Below are positions 61,967 to 64,000 of a DNA stretch of 64,000 nt, piece after piece; position 1 is the stretch's first letter, and each line of letters starts with the position of its first letter. The DNA is taken from the NCBI GenBank assembly GCA_002389905.1, contig DGRE01000045.1:65223-129222 (forward strand). The letters are read 5' to 3'. The translations under genes and the position numbers were made by a program. The notes below the pieces were generated by a model. The model was given only the letters and a program-made list of their open reading frames with translations, did not search any database and was not told where the DNA came from. The stretch comes from Hungatella sp. UBA4396 (GTDB taxonomy: Bacteria; Bacillota; Clostridia; Lachnospirales; Lachnospiraceae).

Positions 61967-62843
61967 GAGTTTTCACCTTCTTTCCCCTTCCGTTGCTGAG
62001 CACCAGAATGGCCAAAAGCAGCACAGCGGTAATCATCTTTAAGTCCGATGGTTTCATTCCCATGGAAATAGCAAGGGAGACACAGCCTTTGTAAATAATG
62101 GAGCCTGCAACAACAGCAGTGGTGGTCTTTACAAATCCAATCTTTTTAAACAACTTGGTGCCGATGATCACGTTGGCCAGACCGATCACAATGGTTCCCG
62201 TACCGATGCTGATTTCAAAGAACCCCTTTTGCTGGCAGTAAACAGAACCTGCCAGGGCAGCCAGACCGTTTGCGATTGCAAGGCCGATGATCTTCACCAT
62301 TCCCTTGTCTTTGGCAAGTGAGGTGACGAGGGCTTCGTTGTCTCCCACAGCCTGAAGCAGATAGCCGGAGCGGGTCTTTAAATACTGATCCAGCAAAAAC
62401 TTTACGATCAAAACGATGACAGCTAAAATCACCACAGCACTCACATTTGCAAGGTTGCCGGAAAAAATCCGGTCAATAAGCGGGTTTTCAAAAATGGTGC
62501 TGCTGTTAAAAATAGGAACATTGGCCTTTCCGGCAACCCTTAGGTTGACGGAGTAGAGTGCAGTCATGACAATGATACCTGACAAAAGATCCCTTACCTT
62601 TAATTTAACGTGGATAAAACCGGTGATGCATCCGGCCAGTGCCCCAATGGCAAAAGCGATAAAAAGCGTTGCCGTGGGGTGTACGTTAGCCAGGATCAGG
62701 GTCACAGTAACTGCGCCTCCCAAAGGAAAGGTTCCATCCACGGAAAGATCGGGAAAATCCAGAATCTTATAGGTGATGTATACGCCTAACGCCATAATGG
62801 CATAAATCAGGCCCTCTTCCAAAACGCCGAGTATGATTGACAT
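61959..62843 (-). CDS. ABC transporter permease (TrpY-like)
   Basis: A 294-residue membrane protein with about eight helices. The start MSIILGVLEEGLIYAIMALG and DFPDLSVDGTFPLGGAV are typical of the COG4120-type permeases that pair with COG2984 binding proteins. It lies between the binding-protein and ATPase genes. Confidence 0.87.
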   Translation of the reverse strand: MSIILGVLEEGLIYAIMALGVYITYKILDFPDLSVDGTFPLGGAVTVTLILANVHPTATLFIAFAIGALAGCITGFIHVKLKVRDLLSGIIVMTALYSVNLRVAGKANVPIFNSSTIFENPLIDRIFSGNLANVSAVVILAVIVLIVKFLLDQYLKTRSGYLLQAVGDNEALVTSLAKDKGMVKIIGLAIANGLAALAGSVYCQQKGFFEISIGTGTIVIGLANVIIGTKLFKKIGFVKTTTAVVAGSIIYKGCVSLAISMGMKPSDLKMITAVLLLAILVLSNGRGKKVKTHA

Positions 62844-62869
62844 GATTGCAATTCCTCCAAATGTGTTGA

Positions 62870-63955
62870 TTACTGGGCAATATCAGTGAAAATCTCAGCA
62901 GCAGAGTCGGTCAGTTCTGTTGGTAATGTGATTCCCAGGTTTTCTGCTACCTTTGCATTTCCGTAGAAAGCTGCCTCTTTGATTACTTCAAAATTGATTT
63001 CGCTTGCCTTTGCTTCTCCCTTTAATACTTTTGCTGCCATTTTTCCAGTCTGCTTTCCTAAATCTACATAGTCCAGTCCGATGGAAGCCAGACAGCCGAT
63101 CTTTACCTGCTCAACCTCGCTGCCGAATACAGGAATGTTTTTCTTTGCAGCTTTGTCTAAGATGACAGGAAGGGAGCTTACTACTGTATTATCCGTTAAG
63201 TTGTTTAAACAGTCAACTTTTTCCAGGATACTGTCAGCGGCCAGCGGAATGTCTGCTGCGGAAGTAACAGGACCTTCTACGATTTCAAAGCCGTAAGCAG
63301 GAGCTGCTGCTTTATATTCTTTGATTGCTGTTTCTGAGTTTACTTCGCTGGTGCTGTAAAGAATACCGATGGTCTTTGCATCAGGAAGGAGAGTGCGGAT
63401 CATTTCCAGCTGCTTTTCTACGGGCAGTTTATCACTGGTACCGGTGATCTCTCCGACAGGTGTTCCGTCTGCGTTAGCCAGTGCAGCTGCGACTGGATCA
63501 GTAACTGCTGTAAAGATAACGGGAAGATCGCTGTTTTTGGTAGCACCGTAAGCGGCCTGGGCGATTGGTGTGGCAATGGCGCAGATCAAATCAGCTTTTT
63601 TAGAAGTAAATTCGGTGATGATCTGGCTTGCGGTTCCTCCGTCAGCCTGGGCATTTCCAAACAGAACGGTTAAATTCTTTCCTTCTTCAATTCCTTCTTC
63701 TGCAAGTCCCTGCAGAAATCCTTCCCTGCAGTTGTCAAGAGAGCCATGCTCAGCGAACTGGGCGATTCCTACGGTATAGGATGCTCCATCAGTTTCTGTT
63801 TTACTCTCAGCGCTCTGTTCTGAGCTTGCTGCTTCAGAAGTAGCCTGGGAAGCAGGAGCTTCTGTGGTTGTTTCCGGGGCAGGATTAGAAGCGCAGCCGG
63901 AGATTGCGGCAGCAGCAAAGGCTGCCAGTAACAGGGTTTTCATTGATTTTTTCAT
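62870..63955 (-). CDS. ABC substrate-binding lipoprotein (TrpX-like)
   Basis: A 361-residue binding protein with lipobox ISGC near residue 20 and a Ser/Thr/Glu-rich linker to about residue 60. The mature domain, with VGIAQFAEHGSLDNCREGF, ICAIATPIAQAA and IGILYSTSEVNSE, fits the COG2984 family, which includes the tryptophan-linked TrpX. The start has AGGAGGAGA upstream on its strand. Only 45 bp upstream remain in the window, so any T-box leader would lie beyond the edge. Confidence 0.87.
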   Translation of the reverse strand: MKKSMKTLLLAAFAAAAISGCASNPAPETTTEAPASQATSEAASSEQSAESKTETDGASYTVGIAQFAEHGSLDNCREGFLQGLAEEGIEEGKNLTVLFGNAQADGGTASQIITEFTSKKADLICAIATPIAQAAYGATKNSDLPVIFTAVTDPVAAALANADGTPVGEITGTSDKLPVEKQLEMIRTLLPDAKTIGILYSTSEVNSETAIKEYKAAAPAYGFEIVEGPVTSAADIPLAADSILEKVDCLNNLTDNTVVSSLPVILDKAAKKNIPVFGSEVEQVKIGCLASIGLDYVDLGKQTGKMAAKVLKGEAKASEINFEVIKEAAFYGNAKVAENLGITLPTELTDSAAEIFTDIAQ

Positions 63956-64000
63956 AATATTCTCCTCCTAAAATGGTTTCCGTTGACAGGACAAAGGGGC

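Overview
The window looks like a chromosomal segment of a spore-forming anaerobic Firmicute, most likely a Lachnospiraceae member of the Lacrimispora/Clostridium cluster XIVa type. This rests on gene content: a six-subunit Rnf complex in clostridial order, an Etf-linked lactate dehydrogenase, rubredoxin and ferredoxins, spore/cortex-type proteins (Csp-like subtilase, LysM-GH18 protein, Cys-rich DUF4489 protein), tyrosine phenol-lyase, and strong AGGAGG ribosome sites with sigmaA-type promoters. No rRNA, tRNA, IS element, phage or CRISPR array was found. The only RNA gene is tmRNA.

Layout. 0-1.4 kb: the end of a dehydrogenase, a 2[4Fe-4S] ferredoxin, a NapH-like membrane protein and a rubredoxin too short for ordinary ORF cut-offs. 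1.4-5.1 kb: a subtilase whose catalytic Ser is Gly, a cell-wall amidase and a tRNA-dihydrouridine synthase. 5.2-12.1 kb: one operon behind a MerR-type promoter (19-bp spacer carrying a perfect dyad), encoding an 8-oxoguanine-deaminase-like enzyme, a MerR regulator and a BMP/Nup-type nucleoside ABC transporter. 12.2-16.1 kb: class Ia ribonucleotide reductase behind a promoter with an NrdR-like box, then ssrA. 16.2-18.1 kb: two small stress proteins and a DUF4430/ECF S-component pair. 18.3-24.9 kb: a PRD regulator, split fructose-type PTS and GH38 hydrolase, probably for mannosylglycerate. 25.3-31.4 kb: lactate operon (GntR regulator, permease, EtfB, EtfA, FAD lactate dehydrogenase) with two identical operators and an intrinsic terminator in the permease leader. 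31.4-34.3 kb: an HExxH protein, a DUF4489 protein and a LysM-GH18 protein.

34.3-39.1 kb holds the most unusual unit. It is a tight five-gene cassette of circularly permuted ATP-grasp, short alpha-E, transglutaminase-like, and two AstE/AspA-like M14 proteins. The second M14 protein has lost two zinc histidines. The cassette is bracketed by two nearly identical terminator hairpins and its chemistry is unknown. 39.1-44 kb: a heptad-repeat coiled-coil protein, then a MarR regulator with a heterodimeric ABC exporter. 44-49.2 kb: rnfCDGEAB.

49.2-55.6 kb: a divergent uronate/KDG region (lacI-uxaC opposite iclR, kdgA, kdgK and a second PfkB kinase). One 14-bp palindrome recurs before iclR and before kdgA. 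55.6-57.9 kb: an NCS2 purine permease with a structured leader and a GntR regulator. 58-61.1 kb: an alanine-type symporter and tyrosine phenol-lyase behind a promoter with a 20-bp palindrome. 61.2-64 kb: a convergent TrpXYZ-like ABC transporter. Functions are family-level readings from motifs; no database search was possible.
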